Shown here piece by piece: positions 10,095 through 17,950 of a DNA stretch of 64,000 nucleotides. The notes beneath the pieces were generated by a model. The model did not search any database. It saw only the letters and a list, made by a program, of their open reading frames with translations, and had not been told where the DNA came from. The number at the start of each line of letters is the position of its first letter. Position 1 is the first letter of the stretch. The stretch is from Citrobacter freundii ATCC 8090 = MTCC 1658 = NBRC 12681 (GTDB lineage Bacteria; Pseudomonadota; Gammaproteobacteria; Enterobacterales; Enterobacteriaceae), in NCBI RefSeq assembly GCF_011064845.1, contig NZ_CP049015.1, positions 4,216,001 through 4,280,000 of the forward strand, given 5' to 3'. Made by a program: the position numbers and the translations under genes.

Positions 10095-12092
10095 GTGATT
10101 AACCAGACTCGTACCGCGCTGGCGATTTCGCTCGCCCTTGCCAGCCTCCCGGCGACCGTTTTCGCCGAAGAAACCACACCAGATAATGAAGATCAACTGG
10201 TGGTCACCGCCACCGGTTTCGCACAGGAACGCCGTGAGGCACCGGCGACCATCTCCGTCGTCGGCGAGAAAGAACTGAACACCCGCTCTAACCAGAACGT
10301 CACCGAAGCCCTTCGCGAGATGCCCGGCGTATTGGTGGGTAATGGCAACGGTAGCCTTGCCACAGGCGATGTGCAGATGCGCGGAATGGACTCGACCTAT
10401 ACCTCCTACATGGTCAACGGCATCAAACAAGGCACCCGCGAATCGCGTCCTTACGGACACCATATCGGGACAGAGGCTGCCTTTTTACCGCCACTTGCTG
10501 CTATCGAGCGAATAGAGGTGATTCGCGGACCGATGTCCTCACTGTATGGCTCTGACTCCATCGGCGGCGTGGTCAACGTCATCACCAAAAAAGGCTACAA
10601 CCTCGATAAATGGACAGGTGTGCTGGAAGATAACTACTTCCTGCAAGAGAAGAGCGAGTACGGTAACACCAACCAGACTAATGTCTTCCTGATGGGGCCA
10701 ATTATCCCCAGCAAGCTCGGGGTGAGCGTAGCGGCGGATTATCTTGATCGCCGTGATGACGACAGCATCTCCGATGAGCGCTTTGTGAAGCACCAGGCTG
10801 GCAATCTGGATGCCACCATCAACATGTCGCCGACCGACACCCAACTTTGGGATTTGAACGTCGTCAAAGGGCATCAGGTAAAATCACACAATGATAAAGC
10901 CTGGCAATGGGACTTTGACCGCGATGCCGCTTCACTTGCGCAGCATGCCTGGTACGGCGACGATCTGCTGGAAGTGAAGAACTTCATCAGCTACGAAAAC
11001 GCTAAAACCGAGTATCGTGTGCCGGGCATGAGTTCGCAGTTCATTAAGCAGAAAAACTATGAAGCCAACAGCGCGAACACCTTTACGCTGGGCGACCACA
11101 AGTTGACGCTGGGGATCAACTTCACCCGTAATGAGCTGGACGACACTTTCGGCATCGAAAACAAAGAAGTGCCGGGCATAACGCCAGTCAGCAAGATCAC
11201 CCGTGACGGCTGGGCCATCTTCGCGGAAGATGCCTGGATGATGGTTCCGGACTTCACCCTCACCACCTCGGCGCGTCTCGATCACGACAGCTACTTTGGC
11301 TACCACGTCACGCCAAAACTCTACGGTAACTGGACGATTGACGAAAGCTGGGCGCTGAAGGGCGGCGTATCGGCGGGCTATAAAAAACCGGACCTGCGTG
11401 AGAACAATGAAGGTTTCACCAGCGTCTACGGTTCGTATCCGTATTCCTTCATTGGGATCGGTAACGATGACCTGAAACCTGAGCAGAGCGTCAACACCGA
11501 GCTGGGCGTCTACTGGCAACAGGACACACTGGCACTGGATGCAACCGTGTTCTTCACCAAATTCAAGGACAAGATCAGCGACTACACCATCTGTACCGCA
11601 ACGGCCACGCAGAAGTGTATTTACAACGGGTATGAAGCGGAAGAAGTCTCGCAGTATTTCAACGTCAGCGACGCGGAAATCTATGGCCTGGAGCTGAACG
11701 GCGACTGGCAGGTCACTACCGCGCTGAAAGCGAACGCGAACTACACCTATACCCACAGCGAGCAAAAGAGTGGTCAGTACAAGGGAGAGGCACTGAACGA
11801 GTTCCCGACGAGCATGGCCAACCTGTCTCTGACATGGAATGCACTTAACGATCTTGAACTGTGGAGCAAAGCCAGCTGGCGCAGCAATACGCCTGACATC
11901 GGCAAATCAACGTCAACCGACGCCTATGCGCTGGTCGATTTAGGGGCACGCTACCATCTCAACAAGAGCATCACATTGATGGCGGGGGTTTATAACCTGT
12001 TCGACGTGAACCCAATCTACAAAACGTCCTATAACCAGTCTTCCATCCTGGAAGGACGCCGCTACAACATGGGCGCACGCTTCGAGTTCTGA
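10095..12092 (+). CDS. TonB-dependent outer membrane siderophore receptor, CirA/FepA-like
   Basis: The 665-residue protein starts at GTG 10095 (MINQTRTALAISLALASLPA). It has a signal peptide cleaved near FAE, then a TonB-box-like segment DQLVVTATG. The plug domain contains RGMDSTYTSYMVNG and IERIEVIRGPMSSLYGSDSIGGVVNVITKK, the hallmark of CirA/IrgA/FepA-type catecholate receptors. The rest is a 22-strand barrel ending in the outer-membrane C-terminal phenylalanine (MGARFEF). It follows the YncE-like gene by 10 bases and should share its Fur box. The cognate siderophore cannot be read from sequence; a catecholate or a degradation product is the reasonable guess. Confidence 0.92.
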   Translation: MINQTRTALAISLALASLPATVFAEETTPDNEDQLVVTATGFAQERREAPATISVVGEKELNTRSNQNVTEALREMPGVLVGNGNGSLATGDVQMRGMDSTYTSYMVNGIKQGTRESRPYGHHIGTEAAFLPPLAAIERIEVIRGPMSSLYGSDSIGGVVNVITKKGYNLDKWTGVLEDNYFLQEKSEYGNTNQTNVFLMGPIIPSKLGVSVAADYLDRRDDDSISDERFVKHQAGNLDATINMSPTDTQLWDLNVVKGHQVKSHNDKAWQWDFDRDAASLAQHAWYGDDLLEVKNFISYENAKTEYRVPGMSSQFIKQKNYEANSANTFTLGDHKLTLGINFTRNELDDTFGIENKEVPGITPVSKITRDGWAIFAEDAWMMVPDFTLTTSARLDHDSYFGYHVTPKLYGNWTIDESWALKGGVSAGYKKPDLRENNEGFTSVYGSYPYSFIGIGNDDLKPEQSVNTELGVYWQQDTLALDATVFFTKFKDKISDYTICTATATQKCIYNGYEAEEVSQYFNVSDAEIYGLELNGDWQVTTALKANANYTYTHSEQKSGQYKGEALNEFPTSMANLSLTWNALNDLELWSKASWRSNTPDIGKSTSTDAYALVDLGARYHLNKSITLMAGVYNLFDVNPIYKTSYNQSSILEGRRYNMGARFEF

Positions 12093-12099
12093 CAGTGAC

Positions 12100-12120
12100 G
12101 CCGGAGCCTAAGGCTCCGGC
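12100..12120. terminator. Hairpin between convergent receptor gene and mug
   Basis: A perfect 9-bp stem GCCGGAGCC / GGCTCCGGC with a three-base loop lies between the two convergent genes. It lacks a T-tract, so it may act as a transcription barrier or mRNA 3' end rather than a classic terminator. Confidence 0.5.
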
Positions 12121-12122
12121 AG

Positions 12123-12629
12123 TTACAGGCCGCGCGCCTTCAACGCCACATTCACTTCCCGATACGCCTCTACCAGTTTATCCAGCGTGATCCGGCTTAA
12201 CCCGCTGGGATTCGGCAATACCCATATTTGCGTCGCGCCAATGGTCAGTGTCTGTTTTCCCCACTGCGCTCCACGCTGGCTAAGCCCCTGCTCAAATGCC
12301 TGCTTCCCGAGGATAGCGAGCGCGGCTGGCTGATACTCTTCTATTTTCTCAATAAGCAGACGACCGCCGTTGCGCATCTCCAGGAGCTTGACTTCATTGG
12401 CTTGTACCGTTGGTCTGTCGACAAACTTAGTCACGCCGCAGCGGAAATCCAGCAGATGCTGTGCCTCTTCAGGTTTAAGCTGGCGATCGGTGAACCCCGC
12501 CTGATGGATAACCTTCCAGAAGCGATTAGCGGGATGTGCAAAGGGGAATCCTGTACCTGCGGAAGATAACCCCGGATTGATGCCGCAAAATACCACCCGC
12601 AGCCCCGGTGCCAGTATGTCCTTAACCAT
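12123..12629 (-). CDS. mug: G/U (G/T) mismatch-specific DNA glycosylase Mug
   Basis: Mug removes uracil and ethenocytosine from mismatches. With the ATG at 12629 ([20 protein letters not shown]) the protein has 168 residues, the E. coli length. The frame is open 32 codons further upstream, but that extension is not conserved and overlaps the promoter region. Visible motifs are [23 protein letters not shown] and the C-terminal NPSGLSR loop that intercalates in the helix. In E. coli mug lies next to rpoD; here the receptor operon separates them. Confidence 0.95.
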   Translation of the reverse strand: MVKDILAPGLRVVFCGINPGLSSAGTGFPFAHPANRFWKVIHQAGFTDRQLKPEEAQHLLDFRCGVTKFVDRPTVQANEVKLLEMRNGGRLLIEKIEEYQPAALAILGKQAFEQGLSQRGAQWGKQTLTIGATQIWVLPNPSGLSRITLDKLVEAYREVNVALKARGL

Positions 12630-12738
12630 AATTACTCCGAACAATACATCAGAGGAACAAGTATAACGGACTGAAAATACATTGTTTATAAAAACAGCAT
12701 CCGTACGCTTATGTCTGGATTGCAACGCGGAGTTACTT

Positions 12739-12744
12739 TATAAT
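12739..12744 (+). promoter_or_regulatory. -10 box of the ileX promoter
   Basis: A perfect TATAAT lies 11 bases upstream of the tRNA 5' end, with a GC-rich stretch between, typical of stable-RNA promoters. A convincing -35 at 17-bp spacing is not evident. Confidence 0.5.
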
Positions 12745-12754
12745 CCACCGCCAC

Positions 12755-12830
12755 GGCCCCTTAGCTCAGTGGTTAGAGCAGGCGACTCATAATCGCTTGG
12801 TCGCTGGTTCAAGTCCAGCAGGGGCCACCA
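12755..12830 (+). tRNA. ileX: tRNA-Ile2, anticodon CAU (lysidine-modified type)
   Basis: A 76-base tRNA with encoded CCA. The acceptor GGCCCCT pairs with AGGGGCC, and the anticodon CAT is at 12788-12790 in the loop CTCATAA. The sequence matches E. coli ileX, whose C34 is converted to lysidine by TilS to read AUA. It is not a tRNA-Met despite the CAU anticodon. The prophage attL core begins inside it at 12786, so the 3' half was supplied by the phage. A half-copy with a different T arm remains at attR. Confidence 0.95.
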
Positions 12831-12835
12831 AATTT
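12786..12835 (+). repeat. attL: 50-bp left attachment repeat
   Basis: Bases 12786-12835 (anticodon loop to just past CCA) repeat at 44107-44156 with four mismatches out of 50. All four mismatches lie in the T arm. This repeat together with the adjacent integrase defines the prophage boundaries. Confidence 0.9.
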
Positions 12836-12856
12836 TAGCTTCAATAACAGCAAGTT

Positions 12857-12885
12857 AAGCCATCTCAATACGAAGTGGCTTTTTG
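12857..12885 (+). terminator. Phage-supplied terminator after ileX
   Basis: The stem AAGCCA / TGGCTT with a 13-base loop is followed by TTTTG. Because it lies on the phage side of the crossover it would now terminate ileX transcripts. Confidence 0.7.
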
Positions 12886-12899
12886 TTTATGATGTTGAA

Positions 12900-12918
12900 T
12901 GTCGCAAAAGTGTCGCAA
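12900..12918 (+). repeat. Putative integrase arm-type sites, left
   Basis: Two direct copies of TGTCGCAA start at 12900 and 12911, 11 bp apart, 65 bp inside attL. A similar pair lies just inside attR. The remainder of the gap to 13139 holds no convincing gene; a 65-codon frame at 12883-13080 runs through these sites and lacks any recognisable feature. Confidence 0.55.
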
Positions 12919-13139
12919 TACTTTTCGCACAACCTGAAGCAGATGAACATATCAGCATCCCGAACTAGTACATGCGTGAGTCCTTCCCCCCCATTTCAGA
13001 TGGCTGATGTCATAAAATTCATTAGAATCGGTCCGGTTAAGCAAGGCATTAGCCTAACAACTCAAATGCGGTTAAGATGAGACTCTTCAAAATGTACTGC
13101 TTATCCGAAAGACTCATAACATTAGGCGCGGACATATAA

Positions 13140-13922
13140 ATGGCTACTGATAGTTGGGTTACAATTGGCGGTTTCCTTGCTTCCTCATGCTCGGCGATCG
13201 CTGCTATTTATGCAGTTAAACAATCAGTTTTACAGAGAACAATCTCAATAAAACCTGAATTAATTATTAAAGATATCGAATTAAAGACAATCTATATTGA
13301 TAAATCTATTTTCCCATGTAAGACATTTGACTTGAACGCTGAATACGACATTGACATTCCTGTATTGAATATTGGACTGGGAACAGCATTAAACATAAAG
13401 TATCAGTGGTTTTTTGAGTATAACAAACATATAGCATCATGCGGATTTGTTAAATTAGAAGACCACCCAATATATTCAAAACAATCAGTAGAAAAATTCA
13501 CAAAAGGAGTGTTCTATGAAGATAAGGATGAAAATCAATACCATAATTATGATTTTTTTAACAATGGCTTTATGAAACCTTACTCTATCCCTAAGGTAAA
13601 TAAGGAAATAGAGTACATCATGCCAATCACACAAAACCCAGAAGTAGTTAGTATAAAATTACCAAGTTTAATTCCAATGCTTTTAATCACTGAAGCAGAT
13701 CAAACTGACTCTCTTACCGATATAATGCTAGAACCTATAAAATGTGGCAAACTTAAGATTACATACGAAGATATATCTGGCAATAAGAAGAATATCCAGT
13801 TAGATATCACCATGCGTATGATAAGCTTCCAAAGCACTGGTGAACATGGTCCAGAGTCTGTATTCAAAATCAATTTCCATCGTTCTGAAAAAAAATCAAA
13901 ATTCATTCATTTATTTAGTTGA
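13140..13922 (+). CDS. Membrane-anchored hypothetical protein, left-end prophage cargo
   Basis: The product has 260 residues and I do not recognise it. The N-terminus (VTIGGFLASSCSAIAAIYAV, residues 7-26) is one likely membrane segment. The rest is predicted soluble, rich in Lys, Ile and Asp, with no catalytic motif that I can see. The gene is markedly AT-rich compared with the tail genes to its right. It lies alone between attL and the end of the leftward late operon and points inward. In temperate P2-type phages this flank commonly carries lysogenic-conversion or anti-phage genes, so such a role is possible but unproven. Ribosome site is weak (AGG about 20 bases upstream). Confidence 0.7.
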   Translation: MATDSWVTIGGFLASSCSAIAAIYAVKQSVLQRTISIKPELIIKDIELKTIYIDKSIFPCKTFDLNAEYDIDIPVLNIGLGTALNIKYQWFFEYNKHIASCGFVKLEDHPIYSKQSVEKFTKGVFYEDKDENQYHNYDFFNNGFMKPYSIPKVNKEIEYIMPITQNPEVVSIKLPSLIPMLLITEADQTDSLTDIMLEPIKCGKLKITYEDISGNKKNIQLDITMRMISFQSTGEHGPESVFKINFHRSEKKSKFIHLFS

Positions 13923-14430
13923 AAAATGTAAATCACGAAATGAGATCGATACAAAGATTTCAGTTCCTATAAACGATTAGTTTCTTTCAATTCCACATCA
14001 GCCAAGGCTTATGCGGTTTTTTTATTTTTTAGAGAGTCCTTACGACATTTATCACACGCAATACATAAATGAAATATATACCATACACATCAATGAGTTA
14101 CATAAGAACACAGTTCCTTTAAAGATCCTTCTAACTGAAAAACACTGAAATTCTTTTCAATATTTTCAGTTCACGTTCTCTGTGAAGCCGCCAGTACTGG
14201 CGCAGTCCAAGGCGGTGATTTGTAGAAAAAGAAAACTGAAAAATTTTATCTATCCAGAAACCGCAGGCGGGTGCGGTGTAGTGCCGTTTTTGTCTGCGAA
14301 AGATTTATTTTGTCAGCGTGTAGCGCCGTCAGCGTCACGTGATAGCACAGATCCTTTTGTGGTGTTACGCGGTCGCGGGCAGATAAAAAAAACGCTTAGA
14401 ATGCGCCTGGTGAGGTCTGGGAATGGATAC
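13923..14430. other. Non-coding prophage gap, possible cos region
   Basis: No convincing gene. The left half is AT-rich and contains an inverted repeat AACTGAAAA (14133-14141) / TTTTCAGTT (14163-14171). From about 14180 the composition returns to the phage average. A 128-codon rightward frame from 14182 runs through the terminator and antisense into the spike gene and looks spurious. In HP1 the cohesive end site lies between the tail genes and attP, so this gap is the most likely place for cos. I cannot identify the site itself. Confidence 0.35.
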
Positions 14431-14456
14431 AAAAAAGCCCGCATTATGCGCGGGCT
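14431..14456 (-). terminator. Terminator of the late tail operon
   Basis: On the minus strand AGCCCGC / GCGGGCT with a seven-base loop is followed by TTTTTTG. It lies 11 bases beyond the stop of the last morphogenesis gene. Confidence 0.9.
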
Positions 14457-14466
14457 GATGGGATGG

Positions 14467-16170
14467 TCAGGCGATTATTTTCTGGTACTTACTTCGGGTC
14501 TGTCCGGCCTTCTCCGCCGTCTGCGTGAATGCCCCGGCATTGGTTGGCGTACCAACACTGGGGTGTGAATGGCTCGCACACTGCTGCGCCAGCTCGGCCA
14601 GTAAATCAATGGTGTCCAGCATCATGGTCAGCGTGTTAACGCTCTCACTGCCAATATGGACGGTTGGTCCCATAATCTGCTGGCCGCCCGCCGCCACCGA
14701 TTTGCGCAATCCGGCAATCTTTTCAGTCAGGGTTCCCCCCACATCAACATCCACGGCACCGGCCACTTTCGTGGATTGTTTGCCAGTTATATCGGCTTCG
14801 TCATTCCCCTCAATGCTGGCCAGTCTGTTGCCCTTCACCGCCTGGCTAAAATCACCGGCACTGACCTGCTGAATGGCTCCGGCCATCAGGGTGGTGGTAC
14901 CCAGAACCGTAGTCTTATCCGTGGCTTTAACCGTGGTTTCACGGCTGACCAGCTCGCGCTGTTCCGTGTCGGCTTTGACCGTACGCGCCATTGATGTTTC
15001 GCTGATGGTCTGATCGGTCTGCCTCACCCAGTCACCAGCCTGGGTAACTCGTTGCGACACTTCCGCCCGCTGCTGTTGCAACTGCTCGCCGGGTTTAACA
15101 TCCGGCAGACTGGTGCCATCCGGCAATGTCTGCCGGATAAACGGTTTATCCGGGCGCCCTCCGGTAAACGCAACTTCAACCAGCGTCCCTTCAGGCGGGA
15201 ACTGGAACATACCCGAATCATTACCGGCCATAGGTACCGGCAGCGGCACCGCAGAATAAACCGGCGTCTGGTTATCCGGGTTGCCGTCTGCATCAAGCAG
15301 CTGCACATCAACGGCATAGCGCGGCCTGAACGGATCGGCAAAATTACCGCTTTTCACAGTCTCACTGGGTGCCACCACTCTGGCCAGCTTTGGCAGGTGC
15401 AGCCCGGAAGCCAGTTCCGGGTAATGGCTTTCAATCTGTCGCTGTGCCGGTGTTTTCTGTAATGGCTGACCTGTTGCGCGGTTTCTGGGTGTCCAGGTGA
15501 CAGCCATTGTGTCATTGGTCAGATGAACTTTAGTCACGCGCTCCCCGTTCAGCTCCACACCCGGCCGCAGACTCTGGATCATCGGCAGCGTCATAGAGTT
15601 ACCGCCAGCAACTCCCTGGCTAAACTCTGCCGGGATATCGACCGGGCGACCGGCAAACATCGCTTTTTCCGCCCCGCCCACATACAGGGAACCATCCGGC
15701 AGCTGGTACCAGATGTAATCCTGGATACTGAACGCCCTGCCCAGATTATTCAGCAGTTGATAGCCCGTGCCGTTATGGGTGAAATGGGGGATCGGTTTAT
15801 CGCTGTAAGGGGCATCCGGCACACTGACAGCAATTCCGCTGTTTTCCTCCAGCCAGCTGGCTACCTTGCGCAAAGTGGGATGCTGAAATGAACATGGCCA
15901 CATCCTTTCAAATACGCCGACCAGCTCGCGCACAAACAGGCGCTGAAAACCGTTTTCGGCAGGTTGTGCGCGTTCCACGTAGCCGGTAAACCAGCGCAAA
16001 AGCAGATCGGAGTATCCCACATCCAGCCGCACCAGTTTTCCGGTGTAATCCGTGGCGGTCTGTGCAGTGATAAACCCCCGGCCGCAGCTGTTCAGCTCCA
16101 GTACCAGGCTGGCATCAGCCAGGTGTACTTCATCCGTTGAAAGGTACAGGCGTTTAACTGGTTTCATCAT
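14467..16170 (-). CDS. Baseplate hub-spike fusion (gpD/gpV-like, VgrG-like)
   Basis: The protein has 567 residues. The N-terminal 300 or so resemble the phage late-control gpD / T4 gp27 hub fold (WFTGYVERAQPAENG, GTGYQLLNNLGRAFSIQDYIW). The middle (PRYAVDVQLLDADG, FQFPPEGTLVEVAFTGG) is the OB-fold of gp5/gpV. The C-terminal third (SETSMARTVKADTEQRELVSR onwards) has the short repetitive pattern of a spike beta-helix, with an HSH motif (ASHSHPSVGTP) that could bind metal near the tip. P2 encodes hub and spike separately; the fusion resembles VgrG. It is the last gene of the late operon and starts at the stop of the upstream baseplate gene. Confidence 0.8.
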   Translation of the reverse strand: MMKPVKRLYLSTDEVHLADASLVLELNSCGRGFITAQTATDYTGKLVRLDVGYSDLLLRWFTGYVERAQPAENGFQRLFVRELVGVFERMWPCSFQHPTLRKVASWLEENSGIAVSVPDAPYSDKPIPHFTHNGTGYQLLNNLGRAFSIQDYIWYQLPDGSLYVGGAEKAMFAGRPVDIPAEFSQGVAGGNSMTLPMIQSLRPGVELNGERVTKVHLTNDTMAVTWTPRNRATGQPLQKTPAQRQIESHYPELASGLHLPKLARVVAPSETVKSGNFADPFRPRYAVDVQLLDADGNPDNQTPVYSAVPLPVPMAGNDSGMFQFPPEGTLVEVAFTGGRPDKPFIRQTLPDGTSLPDVKPGEQLQQQRAEVSQRVTQAGDWVRQTDQTISETSMARTVKADTEQRELVSRETTVKATDKTTVLGTTTLMAGAIQQVSAGDFSQAVKGNRLASIEGNDEADITGKQSTKVAGAVDVDVGGTLTEKIAGLRKSVAAGGQQIMGPTVHIGSESVNTLTMMLDTIDLLAELAQQCASHSHPSVGTPTNAGAFTQTAEKAGQTRSKYQKIIA

Positions 16171-16715
16171 TAACCCAAAGCATCATTGACGGGTTTCAGC
16201 ACCCGTTTTTCAAACCACGTCAGTTTTTCTTCATCTTCCCCGGCACTCTGACCGCCAGATTGTCCCGCATTGCCGGCCGTCTGTTTTTTGGCAGACGTTT
16301 TACCTGTTGCCCTGGCTTCCCGCTTTTCCTGCACACTGATATGTTCTGCCAGCGTAAACGTGACCAGCCAGGCCATTTTCCCGTCCTGCTGCGGGGCATC
16401 TAGCATTCCGCTGAATGTCGCCTCACGAAAATTCACTGCTCTGGCCACTTCATGCGCCACGCGGTATTTCTGGCGGTTTCCTCCGGCATCCGTGGCGCTG
16501 GCCAGCTCGAAAATACGCTTCAGGATCTCCGGGCTTTTAAAAGGAATTTCGCCGCTGATACGCAGTTCTTTCCCTTTTGCCCCCTGTTCTGATTTGGTTG
16601 TGGCACTTGTCTGGCCGGACTGGTCTTTATCCTGAAACTGCTGCGAGACGGTCACGCGCATATTTTTCAGCTGGATAGCTTCACCATTAAGCGCCAGCGT
16701 TGGGATCGAAGTCAT
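16170..16715 (-). CDS. Phage baseplate complex protein (HP1-type)
   Basis: The product has 181 residues beginning MTSIPTLALNGEAIQLKNMRV. The first 130 residues look like a compact beta-rich baseplate/tail-terminator type domain (KELRISGEIPFKSPEILKRIFELA). This is followed by a Gly/Ser/Gln-rich linker and a short C-terminal segment. I recognise it as the small baseplate protein that precedes the spike in HP1/K139-like phages, without a proven biochemical role. It overlaps the upstream gene by 29 bases and the downstream spike gene by one base. Confidence 0.65.
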   Translation of the reverse strand: MTSIPTLALNGEAIQLKNMRVTVSQQFQDKDQSGQTSATTKSEQGAKGKELRISGEIPFKSPEILKRIFELASATDAGGNRQKYRVAHEVARAVNFREATFSGMLDAPQQDGKMAWLVTFTLAEHISVQEKREARATGKTSAKKQTAGNAGQSGGQSAGEDEEKLTWFEKRVLKPVNDALG

Positions 16716-17412
16716 GAATCATTCCCTTTATTCCATCCAGATTGTCACCGACCAGCATCACCGCCGCGGTATAGACGGCTGACGGTTGCGGGATATCCTT
16801 TACCAGTTCCAGCAGCGTGGTGGCCGTATCGCCGGTGCAGGTAAACACCCATGCCCTCGCGCTTTTCCCCTGCAAATCATTCAGCCCGCTGGCCACATCA
16901 CTGATCAGGCTGTCGCGCAACTGCGCGAACTCACCCATTTGCTGCTTTAATCCGTCCAGGCTGAATCCCGCACTGGCCGCTTTTTGTGCCTTGCTGACAG
17001 CCGCCGCAGACAATGCCGCCCTGCTGGTTGGTACAGACAGCGGAATAGGCACCGGCAACCCCGCCCCGGCTTTAGCGGGGATCTGCATTTTTTCGATGGC
17101 CAGCGCCGCAGCAGATTGTGCCAGGCGCTTGACCTGCGTGAATGCCGGTGCCGGGAAAACATCTACCAGACCATTGAGGCGGGTCATAAAATTCTCATGT
17201 GTCCGGCCTGTCACCATCATGATCATCACATCGGCATTCCCGCCCGTTCCGGCCAGCCTTTCAGCAAGATAGCGGACGGCATTCACCGGGCTGAGATATG
17301 CCCCGTTATCCGTCTGCTGCCCCAGACCGTTTATCCACGGATGCGCCGGAACAACGGAACAATTCAGCGCGGCCAGTGAGTCAGTAAAAGCCAGACGTGC
17401 TTCACGCCACAT
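16687..17412 (-). CDS. Conserved phage tail-module protein
   Basis: The product has 241 residues and no function that I can assign. The N-terminal third (REARLAFTDSLAALNCSVVPAH, SPVNAVRYLAERLAG, ADVMIMMVTG) looks folded. The central part is Ala-rich with predicted helices, and the C-terminus is again compact. The position between tail-fibre assembly and baseplate/spike genes, with overlaps on both sides (11 and 29 bases), matches an HP1-type tail gene. A structural or assembly role in the baseplate is inferred only from position. Confidence 0.65.
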   Translation of the reverse strand: MWREARLAFTDSLAALNCSVVPAHPWINGLGQQTDNGAYLSPVNAVRYLAERLAGTGGNADVMIMMVTGRTHENFMTRLNGLVDVFPAPAFTQVKRLAQSAAALAIEKMQIPAKAGAGLPVPIPLSVPTSRAALSAAAVSKAQKAASAGFSLDGLKQQMGEFAQLRDSLISDVASGLNDLQGKSARAWVFTCTGDTATTLLELVKDIPQPSAVYTAAVMLVGDNLDGIKGMIHDFDPNAGA

Positions 17413-17938
17413 ATTCAGGCACCTCCGGCCAGTTAATATCTGGCGCTGAGCTCAAATCCAGACGGCGCAAAGCAGTGCGGTAAGCGCGTAGTGTTGCCAG
17501 TTCTGTTTCCTCATCGGATGAAATATCACCGTCTTTTTGCGCATCCTCCAGCCAGTCAATACGCGTTGTAACCTCCGCCATACGGTTGCCACGTTCCGCT
17601 TCAGCCTCAGCCAGGTAATTCCGGATTTGCTGTAATTTGCTGTCTTTATAAAACCAGTCATCACCCAGCGTGACGCGCAAATTAGCTTTTGTGGCCGGAA
17701 GCTCGACAACACTCAGATTGACCGGGAAAAACGCATGAATATTTGTCGTGAACGTTCTTACACGACCATCATCGTCATATCCAATTTTCAGCGTTTTTGA
17801 TTCATCAAATAATTCAATAACGTCATACCAGTCATTACCTTTATCATCCTGCAAAAACATAACATTCTGACCATCTATAATTCTTGGCCTGTCAGTAGTG
17901 TCTGGTGTATATGGGGTGAATTTGCCGAAGCGTTGCAT
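17402..17938 (-). CDS. Tail fibre assembly chaperone (gpG/Tfa-like)
   Basis: The product has 178 residues beginning MQRFGKFTPYTPDTTD. The C-terminal half (RNYLAEAEAERGNRMAEVTTRIDWLEDAQKDGDIS, then LRAYRTALRRLDLSSAPDINWPEVP) is the typical caudoviral tail-fibre-assembly domain, whose last residues (INWPEVP) are highly conserved. Such proteins chaperone the C-terminus of the fibre encoded directly upstream, here 12 bases away. The pairing with the 667-residue fibre is therefore strong. Confidence 0.88.
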   Translation of the reverse strand: MQRFGKFTPYTPDTTDRPRIIDGQNVMFLQDDKGNDWYDVIELFDESKTLKIGYDDDGRVRTFTTNIHAFFPVNLSVVELPATKANLRVTLGDDWFYKDSKLQQIRNYLAEAEAERGNRMAEVTTRIDWLEDAQKDGDISSDEETELATLRAYRTALRRLDLSSAPDINWPEVPEYVA

Positions 17939-17950
17939 TTTTATTTACCT

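Noticed and set aside
10932..11765. Antisense 277-codon frame inside the TonB receptor gene
   Set aside because: It mirrors the codon structure of the receptor gene on the other strand and has no independent signals; similar long antisense frames at 29228-30133 and 45861-46974 are rejected for the same reason.
12883..13080. Rightward 65-codon frame next to attL
   Set aside because: It overlaps the phage terminator and the putative integrase arm sites and shows no recognisable feature.
14182..14568. Rightward 128-codon frame at the left end of the prophage
   Set aside because: It runs through the late operon terminator and antisense into the spike gene, has no ribosome site and no protein-like pattern.
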